Positions 1 to 7,003 of a stretch of DNA of 23,962 bases are shown piece after piece. The stretch covers positions 1 through 23,962 of the IMG/VR virus record IMGVR_UViG_3300035698_003394; one strand, given 5' to 3'. How positions within the stretch are numbered: position 1 is the stretch's first letter; each line of letters begins with the position of its first letter. Below the pieces are notes generated by a model. It searched no databases. It was not told the DNA's origin and saw only the letters and a list, made by a program, of their open reading frames with translations. The DNA is from a virus. Both the position numbers and the translations under genes were made by a program.

Positions 1-54
1 AGATTATTTGGAAATTGATAAGTTTACAAATTTTTAAATAGAGAGGTATTAAAA

Positions 55-510
55 ATGGCGAATAATGAATTTTTTATTGACGGTAGAACCAAATTGGTGG
101 ATGATCTTCTGATCCTAAAAGCCAAAGGAACCGTAGCTACTAATAGGGTGGGTGAGAAACCTGTCGGTACTGTTAAAACGTATGATTCTGGTGGTGGACA
201 TACTCGGGGCGATATTGTTCTGCTTGTGTACGCTGTTCCTAACATTTTAGCATCTACGAAAATGACTTTTAGACTCCAGGGTTCTAAGAATAGTGGTTTT
301 ACCACTATGACTGACCTGGCAATTATTGAACTTGGGGATTCTACTCAGATTTCTGCTAGTGCAGATATGACCACTGGGAAGTATATTGTTCCCTTTACCA
401 ATGCTTTTGATGGTACAGTGTATAGGTATCTGCGTCATTACCTGACCATTGGCGGTACTTGTGGTACTGGTGTTCAGTATGAATATTTCTTAGGTAAAAT
501 ATCAACCTAA
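55..510 (+). CDS. Bbp16-like capsid cement (virion) protein
   Basis: This 151-residue protein probably decorates or stabilises the capsid. The N-terminal part lists short beta-strand-like segments. The C-terminal part has the pattern of Bbp16-family cement proteins: a T-x-R-L-Q stretch near residue 72, alternating hydrophobic strands, then YRYLRHYLTIGG near the end. This family normally sits directly downstream of the major capsid gene, which would lie just left of the window. The start ATG is preceded by a purine-rich site (AGAGAGGT) about 8 bases upstream. The stop is 16 bases from the glycosyltransferase start, so they are probably cotranscribed. Bases 1-54 hold no complete gene; they may contain the last codons of the preceding gene, but all three frames end quickly, so I cannot say which. 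The family call rests on recalled pattern, not on a search. Confidence 0.6.
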   Translation: MANNEFFIDGRTKLVDDLLILKAKGTVATNRVGEKPVGTVKTYDSGGGHTRGDIVLLVYAVPNILASTKMTFRLQGSKNSGFTTMTDLAIIELGDSTQISASADMTTGKYIVPFTNAFDGTVYRYLRHYLTIGGTCGTGVQYEYFLGKIST

Positions 511-526
511 ACAAAAGGAGATAGGT

Positions 527-1759
527 ATGAATACGGGGCAAATATCTATTTCTGTATGTATGATGATAAAGGATGAGGAAGATAACCTTTCTCGTTCTTT
601 GTCATCGCTGAAGGACTTTGCGGCTGAGCTTATTGTTGTAGATACGGGCTCATCCGATAAGTCCATCGAAATAGCTAAATCCTTCGGTGCTAAAGTTTAC
701 GAGCATCCATGGGAAAACGATTTTTCTAAACATAGAAATCAGTCTCTATCCTACGCTACGTCTGATTGGGTATTTATATTCGATGCAGATGAGGAATTAA
801 TTTTAAATGAATCTGTAGAAACTTTGAAAGCGTGGTTGGCTTCATTAGAAGAGGAATGCTCATCTTGTGCTATTGTGCTTCATGATATGCAAAAGAATAG
901 ACAGGCAATGAGTTTTAATTCTGTTAGGTTTTTTAGAAAAGGAAAAGTAGAGTATAAGGGTATAGTACATAACGCCCCAATTATTATAGATGGAAAACCT
1001 GAAGCAATTATATGTCCACATGTAGCATTAAATCATTATGGTTATGATTTGTCCTTAGAGAAGTCACTGAAGAAGAGAAAACGAACAGAAGGACTTTTAC
1101 TGAAAAGAGTGGAAGAAGATCCTAAAGATGTAGCAGCCTATTTTTATTTAGTTCAATTGTATACAGCCCATAGTGAATTTGATACGGCAGCGGAGTATAT
1201 ATTTAAGTATGAAAAAATGGTACAAGAAACTACCGTTGAATTTAATGGGTCTATATTTTGTACTGCTGTTTCTGTATTTAGAAAATTGAATGATAAGGAA
1301 AATGTACAGAAATGGTTGCTTATGGGTTTGAAAAAATATCCTAAAGATTTAGATCTTCTGATGAATTTGACAGAATTTGGTGTGTGGCAAAAGAAATTGA
1401 ATTTAGTAGTTGATGGTGCTAAAGGATTTCTTGAGGTTTATGCTGAATATAATAATGGTAGTTTGATGGGAAGTGGAAATAGATTTACGTATTCTAATAT
1501 TCCAGAAGCCGCTTCTTATTGTATGTTCCATTTATCTCTAGGTCTATTGCAACAAAGTTCTGCCTATATAGATAAATTGAAAGGATTTTTAGATGGTAAA
1601 GTAGACCCACAGTACGCCTCTGGTATGAGAGAGGATATGAATACCGTTTTAACAAAATTTGGTTGGTTTAGATCTGGTTGGAATTACATTCCAGAATCAA
1701 AAGTTAAACAAAATATCCCAAAACAAGAATTTAAAAAAGTTGTGAATTTAAGTAGATAA
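527..1759 (+). CDS. family 2 glycosyltransferase with C-terminal helical (TPR-like) region
   Basis: This 410-residue enzyme is predicted to transfer a sugar from a nucleotide sugar to an unknown acceptor. The GT-A fold signature is clear: ISVCMMIKDEEDNL at residues 8-21, IVVDTGSSDKS at 36-46, and a metal-binding DxD motif (FDADEE, D86 and D88) after ENDFSKHRNQSL. The arrangement matches the SunS/TPR-containing GT2 group common in environmental bacteria and phages. Residues from about 190 to the end are helical with aromatic/alanine spacing suggesting TPR-type repeats. No signal peptide or membrane segment is seen, so it should act in the cytoplasm. A good site (AAGGAGATAG) precedes the ATG. 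It lies inside the virion operon between a capsid cement gene and exported proteins, so a virion or exported protein is a plausible acceptor, but that is inference. Confidence 0.88.
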   Translation: MNTGQISISVCMMIKDEEDNLSRSLSSLKDFAAELIVVDTGSSDKSIEIAKSFGAKVYEHPWENDFSKHRNQSLSYATSDWVFIFDADEELILNESVETLKAWLASLEEECSSCAIVLHDMQKNRQAMSFNSVRFFRKGKVEYKGIVHNAPIIIDGKPEAIICPHVALNHYGYDLSLEKSLKKRKRTEGLLLKRVEEDPKDVAAYFYLVQLYTAHSEFDTAAEYIFKYEKMVQETTVEFNGSIFCTAVSVFRKLNDKENVQKWLLMGLKKYPKDLDLLMNLTEFGVWQKKLNLVVDGAKGFLEVYAEYNNGSLMGSGNRFTYSNIPEAASYCMFHLSLGLLQQSSAYIDKLKGFLDGKVDPQYASGMREDMNTVLTKFGWFRSGWNYIPESKVKQNIPKQEFKKVVNLSR

Positions 1760-1770
1760 GGAGAAATATA

Positions 1771-2037
1771 ATGGTCATTATATATGATGTAAAAACTGGT
1801 GAACCACGGACTATAGATCATATGATTGATGCTAAAGAGTCTGTACGGAATGGTTCATATTCGTTTATTGCCCATGCACCTAAAGAAGATCCTAAACCAG
1901 TAACTAAACCAATACCTAAACCAGTTGTAAAGAAAGAAGAACCTATTATAAAGAAAGAAGTTCCTATTGTTAAACAGGAAAGAAAAGTAGAAAAACCATC
2001 AAAAATAAAAAAGGTACTCAATAAAAAGTCTTTTTAA
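1771..2037 (+). CDS. small phage protein with Lys/Pro-rich tail
   Basis: The product has 88 residues. The first 33 (VIIYDVKTGEPRTIDHMIDAKESV region) resemble short proteins often found beside capsid genes, which carry a similar 'TGE...IDAKE' pattern. Residues 38-88 are low complexity: alternating P-K-P and K-K-E/P-I-I units (KPVTKPIPKPVVKKEEPII, then similar), ending in a basic stretch. Such a segment is probably extended and disordered and could span the cell wall, bind polyanions or act as a linker. There is a strong site (AAGGAG) just before the ATG, 11 bases after the glycosyltransferase stop, so it is likely cotranscribed. I do not know its function. Confidence 0.6.
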   Translation: MVIIYDVKTGEPRTIDHMIDAKESVRNGSYSFIAHAPKEDPKPVTKPIPKPVVKKEEPIIKKEVPIVKQERKVEKPSKIKKVLNKKSF

Positions 2038-2054
2038 ATTAGAGGTACTGTGTA

Positions 2055-2465
2055 ATGAAAAAATTAATTTTTTGCGTGTGTATATTTGCAATTTTAGTTG
2101 GTACTAATGTTTGGGCATTAGATTCATTTTTGAATTATAAAAATGCATCCATTGTAGGTAGTGAACTTACTGCCGCAGTTCCAGATTCTAACTTTGCAAT
2201 CGCACAGGGTTACGTCAACACATACGTTTTAACTGCTAGTACTAAAAAAGATATCACAGTCCCTACAGGGTCTAAATTTGCTGTATTTGCAGCAGATGCC
2301 GATATATGGGTTGCAGTTGGTGGAGTAGCAGCAGTACCTTCTGGAGATACAACCGATGGTACGGGTTCAGAATTAAATCCTTCTGTAAGATATTTAGGTA
2401 CTGAAACTGTTATTAGTGTTATATCTGAAAGTGCGGCTAATGTTTCCATAATGTTTTACAATTAG
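2055..2465 (+). CDS. small exported protein with Sec signal peptide
   Basis: This 136-residue protein has a textbook signal peptide: MKKL, a hydrophobic core (IFCVCIFAILVGTN), then VWA with cleavage expected after residue 21. The mature part of about 115 residues is Ala/Val/Thr/Ser-rich and predicted to be beta-rich (a KKDITVPTGSKFAVFAA segment, then TVISVISESAANVSIMFYN). It has no cysteines for disulfides and no recognisable catalytic motif. The site AGAGGT lies 9 bases before the ATG. It sits between the Lys/Pro-rich protein and the exported beta-helix protein and probably belongs with them as one accessory block. A signal peptide on a protein in a virion-structure operon is unusual. I do not recognise the family. 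Confidence 0.75.
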   Translation: MKKLIFCVCIFAILVGTNVWALDSFLNYKNASIVGSELTAAVPDSNFAIAQGYVNTYVLTASTKKDITVPTGSKFAVFAADADIWVAVGGVAAVPSGDTTDGTGSELNPSVRYLGTETVISVISESAANVSIMFYN

Positions 2466-2480
2466 TGGAAGGAGGTTACT

Positions 2481-3350
2481 ATGAGAAAGCTACTTTTATA
2501 TTTGTTTTTGTCTTTAAGTTTATTTTATGCTGCACCTGTATTGGCTGAATACTCAACCTATAGTAACTCTGTTATTGCTTCTACTATTAATGTTCCTCAA
2601 TTTGCTGGAGATATTTACTATGTGGATGCGGCTCGTGCTGATAATACTGGCGGTGGATTAACTCCAGCTACAGCTAAAAAAACTATTGGAGCTGCCATTA
2701 CTGCTGCGGCTGCTGGTGATGCTATTACCATCAAAGCTGGGACGTACACTGAAGTTGGCTTAGATTTGAATCACGCTGGTATGGAATTATGGTTTGAGAT
2801 TGGAGTCTCTATCGTTCCTGCTACTGGCACAGGGTTAATAGTAAGTGGTGATTATTGTAAAATTACGGGTCATGTGGTCATTATTGCGTCTGCTGCGAAT
2901 ACAGGTTTTTTGGCTTCCGGAGCTTATGGTAATTTTACAGGGATTACAGCAAGTGCTGGAGATATTAACTTTGAAATTACTGGAACTGCGAATACATTTG
3001 AAGATTGTATAGGAAGTACTGCTACCGCCGCTTCATTTGATATTAAAGCTAATAGTCAGACATTAAGAAATTGTTCTACAGCAGGCGCAAGTGGAAGTAC
3101 CTACGGTTACAAGGTAAACAATAGTGCGGATAGTGGAAGAATTATTAGTTGCACATCAGCAGGACATGGAACAAGTGGGTTTTATGTAGACACAGGATCT
3201 TCCAGTTGGACTATATTCGGTTGTTCAAGTGGTGGTGGAGATGGCAAGAGAGGTGATTTAGGAACTTTAAATGTCTGGAATAACTATTTCCCACCCTTCA
3301 ATGAACGCTTCTTTGGTGGTACTATTTGGTATGTGAATAAGGGTACTTGA
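2481..3350 (+). CDS. exported right-handed beta-helix protein, first half (ends at in-frame TGA)
   Basis: The product has 289 residues. It begins with a Sec signal peptide (MRKLLLYLFLSLSLFYAAPV, then LA; cleavage after residue 22). From about residue 50 it has the DIYYVDAARADNTGGGLTPA lead-in and the TIGAAITAAAAGDAITIKAG segment typical of phage-associated pectate-lyase-like beta-helix proteins, followed by repeated coils rich in Gly, Ala, Ser and short T/N turns. It ends in WYVNKGT and then TGA. The same frame stays open after the TGA and continues as a second copy of the same domain to 4481. So this is either a complete short protein, or the N-terminal part of a 667-codon gene broken by one nonsense codon, or a readthrough gene. 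The start is secure: GGAAGGAGG lies 7 bases before the ATG. Confidence 0.7.
   Translation: MRKLLLYLFLSLSLFYAAPVLAEYSTYSNSVIASTINVPQFAGDIYYVDAARADNTGGGLTPATAKKTIGAAITAAAAGDAITIKAGTYTEVGLDLNHAGMELWFEIGVSIVPATGTGLIVSGDYCKITGHVVIIASAANTGFLASGAYGNFTGITASAGDINFEITGTANTFEDCIGSTATAASFDIKANSQTLRNCSTAGASGSTYGYKVNNSADSGRIISCTSAGHGTSGFYVDTGSSSWTIFGCSSGGGDGKRGDLGTLNVWNNYFPPFNERFFGGTIWYVNKGT
2682..2768 (+). repeat. internal duplication copy 1 (87 bp)
   Basis: This 87-bp stretch encodes TIGAAITAAAAGDAITIKAG and the following residues up to GLDL. Aligned without gaps to 3393-3479 it is identical at 74 of 87 positions (hand count). Most differences are at third codon positions, so both copies appear to have been kept under protein-level selection. 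Confidence 0.85.
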
Positions 3351-3377
3351 GTAGATACTAATAAGGGGCAGACCCCT
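3348..3377 (+). other. in-frame TGA followed by a short GC-rich hairpin
   Basis: TGA at 3348-3350 interrupts an otherwise open frame running from 2481 to 4481. Thirteen bases downstream, AGGGG (3364-3368) can pair with CCCCT (3373-3377) around a CAGA loop. The hairpin is real as a sequence pattern; a role in readthrough is only a possibility. A GGA or CGA codon would need one base change to become TGA. Confidence 0.5.
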
Positions 3378-3392
3378 ATTTCTAGTTTTGAA

Positions 3393-3479
3393 ACCATTGG
3401 AGCTGCCATAACTGCTGCGGCTGCTGGAGATGCAATCAACATAACTGCTGGAACCTATACTGAAGTTGGTTTAGATTTG
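3393..3479 (+). repeat. internal duplication copy 2 (87 bp)
   Basis: This is the second copy of the 87-bp unit at 2682-2768 (74 of 87 identical by hand count). It lies just after the in-frame TGA and in the same frame as the first copy. It shows that the two halves of the beta-helix region arose by duplication. Confidence 0.85.
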
Positions 3480-4481
3480 GACAAAAACTCTGTTGAGTTA
3501 TGGTGCGAGATTGGGACTGTTATTGACCCAGTTAGTGGTACAGCCTTAATTATATCTGGGAATGACTGTAAATTAAAAGGAAACCATCTTATAACACCTG
3601 CTGCTGCCGCAATCGGGTTACAGATTACAGGTACGGGGGCTATGGTTTCAGACGGCAAGGTGCTTGCTGGAGGTACTGGAGTTCAAATTACAGCGGCTGG
3701 TTCTGGCGCTACTTTTTATAATTATGTTGCAGGGTTACAAACTACTACATCTTGGGACATTGCTGCGGCTCAAGGAAGATTCTTTGAATGTGGAACAGTT
3801 GGGACTGGTGGGGCAACATATGGATTTAAAATTGGAGCTGTAGCGGCTGGTATTTTAAGAAATTGCACCTCTGCTGGACATGGAACCGCAGGGTTTTATA
3901 TTGCAAGTGGGGCAACCGGATGGACTTTAAAAGGCTGTTCTTCTGGTGTAGACGATGGCCGATGGGTTGATGTAGATGATAAGAATATGTGGGCCGATTT
4001 TAGTTATGATAAAGTGAAAACGGAAGTTACTGATTTCAGTGTTGTAGGTGGTGGAGCGGGAAGCCGGAATTTATTTAAGGTCACTGGCGTAGTTCAGATA
4101 CTTGGTTTGTCTGGCCATGTTGAAACAGCTCTTGCTGCTGATGTTGGGAATTTAAAATTTGAATTGTATGATGAAACTGATGTTGTGCTTATCTCTAATA
4201 ACGTGGATGTATCTAGTGCTCCTGTCGGATCATTTATAGTCCAAGAGAAAAAAGCGAATGATGCACTTGTAATGTACACCACAGCCTCAGCAAGAACGAT
4301 GGTTGAAACAGATCTTAAAAAGTTAGTGTTTGGTATAGTTGCCATAGAAAATGTGGGTGGAGACAGTACCTATATTCGGGTAACTTGGGCAGGCAATGCC
4401 GCATCAGGAGTTATTCATTGGCATTGTGAATGGGAACCTTTGACAGAAGAAGGCTTTGTTGAAAAGTATGTGGCACCATAA
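3477..4481 (+). CDS. beta-helix protein, second half with C-terminal domain
   Basis: The open frame actually begins at 3351, directly after the TGA and in the same frame as 2481-3350. The given start is only the first TTG (3477). It lacks a convincing ribosome binding site, and the frame has no ATG before about 3640. That makes independent translation doubtful and favours a nonsense mutation or readthrough. The 334 residues repeat the beta-helix coils of the first half (the CTSAGHGTAGFYIASGATGW segment matches CTSAGHGTSGFYVDTGSSSW). From about residue 180 they carry a separate beta-sandwich-like C-terminal domain (LFKVTGVVQILGLSGHVETA region, ending WHCEWEPLTEEGFVEKYVAP) of a kind seen at the C-terminus of phage appendage proteins. 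The first half lacks this domain. Confidence 0.6.
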   Translation: MDKNSVELWCEIGTVIDPVSGTALIISGNDCKLKGNHLITPAAAAIGLQITGTGAMVSDGKVLAGGTGVQITAAGSGATFYNYVAGLQTTTSWDIAAAQGRFFECGTVGTGGATYGFKIGAVAAGILRNCTSAGHGTAGFYIASGATGWTLKGCSSGVDDGRWVDVDDKNMWADFSYDKVKTEVTDFSVVGGGAGSRNLFKVTGVVQILGLSGHVETALAADVGNLKFELYDETDVVLISNNVDVSSAPVGSFIVQEKKANDALVMYTTASARTMVETDLKKLVFGIVAIENVGGDSTYIRVTWAGNAASGVIHWHCEWEPLTEEGFVEKYVAP

Positions 4482-4497
4482 ATAGAGGAATTTAATT

Positions 4498-5004
4498 ATG
4501 GCTTTAACTCTTGATAACACCACTAGTGGAAGCGGTGCAAATGCATATTGTACACTTGCCTCGGCAAATGTCTTTCTTCAACAGAATATTCATACTTATG
4601 CTGCTTGGAGTAGTCTTTCAACGGCAAATAAAGAAGCATGCCTCATTTGGAGTACTACCCTTCTCGATAATCAAATAGATTGGGATGGTAATAAAGGTAC
4701 TGATGCACAGGCACTAAGATGGCCAAGGGATGATGTTTCAGATCCGGACGGCTACGCTGTGGATTCTGACACTATTCCTGTTTTTTTAATTGAGGCTACT
4801 GCTGAGTACGCCAGGCTTTTATCAATCAAGGACAGAACGCTCGAAAGTCCAACTTTAGGTTTTTCAAGATTAGAAGCTGGAGGTCTCGCAGCTTATATTG
4901 ACAGAAATGATCGTGCTCAGACTATGCCAACAACAGTATTTACAATGGTTCAAGGTTATGGAAATAAATCTTCAAGTCAAACTAGAGTTTTAGAGAGAAG
5001 GTAA
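4498..5004 (+). CDS. DnaT-like head-tail adaptor protein
   Basis: This 168-residue protein belongs to the phage family annotated as 'DnaT-like ssDNA-binding protein', whose position implies a head-tail connector role. Family features: N-terminal ANAYCTLASANVFLQ (residues 15-29), a helical W/A-rich stretch (YAAWSSLSTANKEACLIWST), then ALRWPRDDVSDPDGYAVDSD and IPVFLIEATAEYARLL. The usual partner genes follow immediately. GAGGAATTTAATT precedes the ATG, 16 bases after the previous stop. With it the canonical neck order resumes after the accessory block. Confidence 0.82.
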   Translation: MALTLDNTTSGSGANAYCTLASANVFLQQNIHTYAAWSSLSTANKEACLIWSTTLLDNQIDWDGNKGTDAQALRWPRDDVSDPDGYAVDSDTIPVFLIEATAEYARLLSIKDRTLESPTLGFSRLEAGGLAAYIDRNDRAQTMPTTVFTMVQGYGNKSSSQTRVLERR

Positions 5005-5007
5005 TTC

Positions 5008-5616
5008 ATGGGCCTGCAATCAGTTTTTCAGGATGTAGCCGAGATAATTATAGATGCATTCGATGATGTACCATTGGATTTTTATTTTCATTCTTTGAGT
5101 TCATTATCTTTTAATGCCACAACTGATGTTATGTCCGAAGCTGATGCCATTGAGATTTCCGCTGCTACTGATCTCTCTATGATAGCCACAGCAATTTTAA
5201 AATCAGTGAGTACAGATCTTTCAGCTTATAATATTCCAACCGATGATATTCAATGGTTTAAGATTTCGGGTTTTTCAAATGCCACCAATAATGGTTATGT
5301 TAAATCCACTGTAGCTACTACCACAGGAGTTACATTAAGTGGAAAAACTGTGGAAACAGAAGTTGCTGGAGAGAGTGTTTCTATTATTGGTCCTTTTTAC
5401 AAATTGAAAGGTGTATTTGGAAAATACACAATTTTAGAGGTACAGAATTCACCAATAGAAATTACGGACACAAAATTACTTATTGCTGCAAATGATTTAT
5501 CAGTAACACCAAAACCTGGAGATTGGTTATTAAGAGATGCTATAAAATATGATGTGTTAAGTGTTAAAACCGACCCTGCTTGGGCTACTTGGACAATGCA
5601 AATTAGGAAATTATAA
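5008..5616 (+). CDS. head-closure/neck protein with inserted beta-sandwich module
   Basis: This 202-residue protein sits where a head-closure or stopper protein is expected, between the adaptor and the gp10-like protein. Its beginning (GLQSVFQDVAEIIIDAFDDV) and end (DLSVTPKPGDWLLRDAIKYD, then VKTDPAWATWTMQIRKL) match short neck proteins I recall of about 120-140 residues. The middle (about residues 55-130) carries an extra module with ISGFSNATNNGYVKSTVATT and ESVSIIG. The same SNxTNNxY module occurs in both tail tube proteins of this window. GAGAGAAGG precedes the start, 3 bases after the adaptor stop. Its stop TAA overlaps the next ATG by one base (TAATG). The role comes from position and the end motifs. 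Confidence 0.6.
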   Translation: MGLQSVFQDVAEIIIDAFDDVPLDFYFHSLSSLSFNATTDVMSEADAIEISAATDLSMIATAILKSVSTDLSAYNIPTDDIQWFKISGFSNATNNGYVKSTVATTTGVTLSGKTVETEVAGESVSIIGPFYKLKGVFGKYTILEVQNSPIEITDTKLLIAANDLSVTPKPGDWLLRDAIKYDVLSVKTDPAWATWTMQIRKL

Positions 5617-6113
5617 TGGCGCATGTTTACGGAAATAAAATGCTTAAAAGTTACTCCATTTCTTTACAGGAGTATATTGATAAGATTGTGCCTGAGTTTG
5701 CCAATGCTTTAAAAAAGAAAGTAGCTAAAGAAGTATTTTTAGCGATTGTATACCCTATAGGTAAAGATCCTTTTAAAACTGGATCTTATATCGCAAGTCA
5801 CAGAATAGCTATGAATGTTCCTGATGATTCGGATACAGTTTACCAAGAAGAAGGAGAAGTAACATTAGGCCAGGTAAAAGCAGATGTTGTTCCAAGAGAA
5901 TTAGCTAAATTAGAACAATCTAAAGTGGGTGATGATATTCATATTTCTAATTCAGTTGGTTATTCTAATGAGAATCATTATTCTTGGGCAAGAAATGTAG
6001 AGTATGCTGGTTGGGCAAATAGAGGACCTTATCTTATTTATGAAAAAGCAGTACAAAGAATTGAACCTAAGATAGAAGAATATGCTATGGTATTAATGGA
6101 GGAATATTTCTAA
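5616..6113 (+). CDS. HK97 gp10-like tail-completion protein
   Basis: This 165-residue protein matches the HK97-gp10-like family: an N-terminal helix (LQEYIDKIVPEFANALKKKV), the family hallmark TGSYIASHRIAMNV (around residues 53-66), and a C-terminal stretch with SWARNVEYAGWANRGPYLIY, in which the 'YA...VEYG'-type motif is recognisable. Members help complete the neck or connect tail to head. It overlaps the preceding stop and the following start by one base each (TAATG), indicating translational coupling with both neighbours. Confidence 0.8.
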   Translation: MAHVYGNKMLKSYSISLQEYIDKIVPEFANALKKKVAKEVFLAIVYPIGKDPFKTGSYIASHRIAMNVPDDSDTVYQEEGEVTLGQVKADVVPRELAKLEQSKVGDDIHISNSVGYSNENHYSWARNVEYAGWANRGPYLIYEKAVQRIEPKIEEYAMVLMEEYF

Positions 6114-6577
6114 TGGGTTCTTTTCAAGATGTAAGAAATTATATAACAAATAGATTAGTAACTAATTGGACTACTACTGATATAGCCCAAGATAATCATG
6201 AGTATACTCCTGATGCTAGAACAGCTTTTATTAATTTAATAATTGATGATACTGATAGTTGGCAGATAACTTACAATGGAAACGGTTCTGCTACTCATAG
6301 ATATACAGGTTTTATTATTATTTTTGTGAATGTGCCTTTGCATTCTGGTACTAATACTGCAAGAGGTTATGCGGATAGTATAGCTGATATTTTTAGAGGA
6401 GCACAATTTTCTGCAATGGATATTTTATGCAGAACACCTAAAATAATTAGAGTTGGGGAAGTTAATGGAATGTTCCAATACAATGTTCTAACCCCTTTTC
6501 AGGTTGATGTTACAAAATATAATACTTTAGTTTCCAATGTAGTTACAGAAGAATTAGATTATTTAGTTACGGAGTAG
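6113..6577 (+). CDS. phage tail terminator (DUF4128-like, lambda gpU analogue)
   Basis: This 154-residue protein is a likely tail terminator, which caps the growing tail tube and mediates joining to the head. Family features are the N-terminal FQDVRNYITNRLVTNW, a central TAFINLIIDDTDSWQIT, RYTGFIIIFVNVPLHSGTNT with the small-residue turn typical of DUF4128, and ARGYADSIADIFRG. Its location between the gp10-like gene and the tail tube gene is the usual place for this function. It starts through a TAATG overlap with the gp10-like gene. Confidence 0.78.
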   Translation: MGSFQDVRNYITNRLVTNWTTTDIAQDNHEYTPDARTAFINLIIDDTDSWQITYNGNGSATHRYTGFIIIFVNVPLHSGTNTARGYADSIADIFRGAQFSAMDILCRTPKIIRVGEVNGMFQYNVLTPFQVDVTKYNTLVSNVVTEELDYLVTE

Positions 6578-6582
6578 TATTT

Positions 6583-6798
6583 ATGATTAAATTAAAATTA
6601 ATATCGCCGAATAAGGAGAATGATGAATGTCGGTGTTATGGATGCAATAAATTATTGGCTAAAATAAAAACAGTTGAAAGTTTAGCCATTATTGAGATAA
6701 AATGTACTAGAGCTAAATGTGGAATTATAAATAGATTTGAAATAGAAAGAAATATAGACTATGTTGATCCCACAAGAAATAAAAATACAGGCAGTTAA
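6583..6798 (+). CDS. Com-like zinc-finger protein
   Basis: This 71-residue protein resembles phage Mu Com, a zinc-finger RNA-binding activator of mom translation. It contains CRCYGCNKLLAK (C18 and C21 as a CxxC pair followed by NKLL, as in Com), then IEIKCTRAKC at residues 38-46 with C41 and C46 as the second pair, spaced CX4C here instead of CX2C. A fifth Cys is at 16. The CX4C spacing is atypical and could mean altered metal binding. No mom-type gene follows; the next large gene is the major tail tube. It starts 6 bases after the tail terminator stop and overlaps the next small gene by 38 bases. Confidence 0.7.
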   Translation: MIKLKLISPNKENDECRCYGCNKLLAKIKTVESLAIIEIKCTRAKCGIINRFEIERNIDYVDPTRNKNTGS

Positions 6799-6949
6799 AG
6801 AATTACCTTTAGATTGTAAAGGTCAAAAAAAATGTAGTCAAAAGAAGTTTTATCAAATAGAGTGTGAATGTGAATGTTACAAAGAAAATTTAGGCAGGTT
6901 GTTAGGTGAGTATAAGTTGGGTCATAAGGCGAGCGTCAGCGCCAAGTAG
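6761..6949 (+). CDS. small Cys-rich protein of unknown function
   Basis: The product has 62 residues and overlaps the end of the Com-like gene in another frame. It has five cysteines at 19, 25, 35, 37 and 39 (DCKGQKKCSQ, then IECECECYKENLG), suggesting metal binding, and a Lys-rich background. The start at 6761 is the first ATG, but its ribosome binding site is weak (GAAAG), so expression may depend on coupling to the Com-like gene. The last codons include a GGCG/CGCC pairing near 6928-6943. I do not recognise the family. Confidence 0.5.
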   Translation: MLIPQEIKIQAVKELPLDCKGQKKCSQKKFYQIECECECYKENLGRLLGEYKLGHKASVSAK

Positions 6950-6965
6950 TACAAATCAGTAAGAA

Positions 6966-6994
6966 CCTCCAGAAGGTCTAAATGTTTAAGGAGG
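6966..6994 (+). promoter_or_regulatory. possible sequestration of the tail tube ribosome binding site
   Basis: The tail tube gene has a perfect site, GGAGG at 6990-6994, 9 bases before its ATG. Twenty bases upstream is CCTCC (6966-6970), its exact complement, giving a possible 5-bp all-GC stem with a 19-base loop. ACCT (6965-6968) could instead pair with AGGT (6974-6977), which would free the site. This is a pattern only; it is short and needs probing. Confidence 0.35.
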
Positions 6995-7003
6995 AAGTTT
7001 GCC

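Noticed and set aside
1-54. C-terminal end of the preceding gene (probably major capsid).
   Set aside because: Too short; all three frames stop within the interval and no motif identifies the right one.
3348-3350. Reassigned genetic code (TGA as Gly or Trp).
   Set aside because: Genes such as the 2350-codon tape measure contain no in-frame TGA, Trp is written TGG throughout, and TGA also ends the tape measure gene in an ATGA overlap and the coiled-coil gene.
3348-3377. Selenocysteine codon with a bacterial SECIS element.
   Set aside because: The protein has no redox context, the aligned position in the other half is not Cys, and the 5-bp stem with CAGA loop lacks the conserved apical features.
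6928-6943. GGCG/CGCC hairpin at the end of the Cys-rich gene as a terminator.
   Set aside because: Only four base pairs and no T run follows.
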